Source of the DNA: an uncultured Eubacteriales bacterium
GTDB lineage: Bacteria > Bacillota > Clostridia > UBA1381
DNA: 13,049 nt
Assembly: GCA_905199755.1 (NCBI GenBank)
Contig: CAJKHT010000078.1
Location: forward strand, 1 to 13,049
Direction of reading: 5' to 3'
The position numbers and the translations under genes are program-made. Positions 12,931 through 13,049 of this stretch are shown here, in pieces. How positions within the stretch are numbered: the stretch's first letter is position 1; the number at the start of each line of letters is the position of its first letter. The notes under the pieces were generated by a model, which saw only the letters and a program-made list of their open reading frames with translations, was not told the origin of the DNA and did not search any database.

Positions 12931-13049
12931 AGTACGATAATGATTTTCGGCGCTTCGCCCCTGACCTTTCTTTGAATATACCTTATAAGCCCATGGCGGA
13001 TCTTAACCCGAAATATTTGTTATCCCGAAGTTGTTGTAAATTCCGGATA
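12931..13049 (-). other. Out-of-frame 5' part of the methyltransferase with DPPW motif
   Basis: In frame with the gene below, 12931-13002 encodes DPPWAYKVYSKKGQGRSAEN followed by HYRT, clearly the family N-terminus. TAA at 13003-13005 stops that frame. In a neighbouring frame the window edge reads IRNLQQLRDNKYFGLRSAMGL and then stops near 12984. Dropping one A from the run in TTAAGAT would join KYFGL to DPPW, which suggests a one-base frameshift, or else a recombination joint at this place. Confidence 0.6.

Overview
The window looks like the accessory or conjugative-type mobile region of a low-GC Gram-positive anaerobe, most likely a gut-type member of the Bacillota (Clostridia). The grounds are AT-rich coding sequence, strong GGAGG-type ribosome binding sites before nearly every gene, an S-layer-homology (SLH) protein, and a set of small element proteins (DUF3848/DUF3849-like, DUF6133-like, DUF4320-like, RepA_N-type, element SSB) typical of integrative or plasmid-like elements of that group. 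Every supported gene lies on the minus strand, so transcription runs from high to low coordinates. I saw no tRNA, rRNA or CRISPR array. No gene-free stretch exceeds 300 bases; the longest gap is 9119-9332.

Layout in transcription order: (1) 12457-12930, an MT-A70-type adenine methyltransferase whose 5' end is broken: its DPPW motif lies upstream of the first ATG and directly behind an in-frame stop. (2) 6838-12410, a compact Tad/Flp-type (type IVc) pilus cluster: TadZ-like ATPase, CpaF/TadA secretion ATPase, TadB-like and TadC-like membrane proteins, a DUF6133-like pilin-sized protein, an 80-aa conserved element protein, a DUF4320-like TadE-type protein and a second TadE/F-like protein. A remnant of a RelE/ParE toxin and a rho-independent terminator sit between tadB and tadC. 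(3) 6793-6821, a consensus sigma-A promoter (TTGACA-N17-TATAAT) whose -35 box lies in a tandem 10-bp repeat. It serves a second gene block: a 60-aa ribbon-helix-helix protein, a secreted three-SLH-repeat protein, a secreted 515-aa protein with a Pro/Glu linker and a Cys/His cluster, an unrecognised 199-aa protein, SSB, a DUF3849/DUF3848-like protein and a P-loop ATPase, ending at a strong terminator (1387-1409). (4) 733-1365, a short RepA_N-like replication protein. (5) 27-626, a small serine recombinase with its own promoter.

My reading is that the element carries DNA-maintenance functions (RepA-like, SSB, recombinase, methyltransferase) together with its own surface apparatus: a Tad-type pilus assembly motor plus an SLH-anchored and a secreted protein that may display or cap it. 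A prepilin peptidase is not in the window and would have to come from outside it.

Three observations tie the region together. Three copies of a 29-bp imperfect palindrome (701-729, 7971-7999 within 7969-7999, 12428-12456) each sit between the stop of one gene and the start of the next. Four element proteins end in a very similar acidic tail. Two terminators directly abut the ribosome binding site of the next gene.
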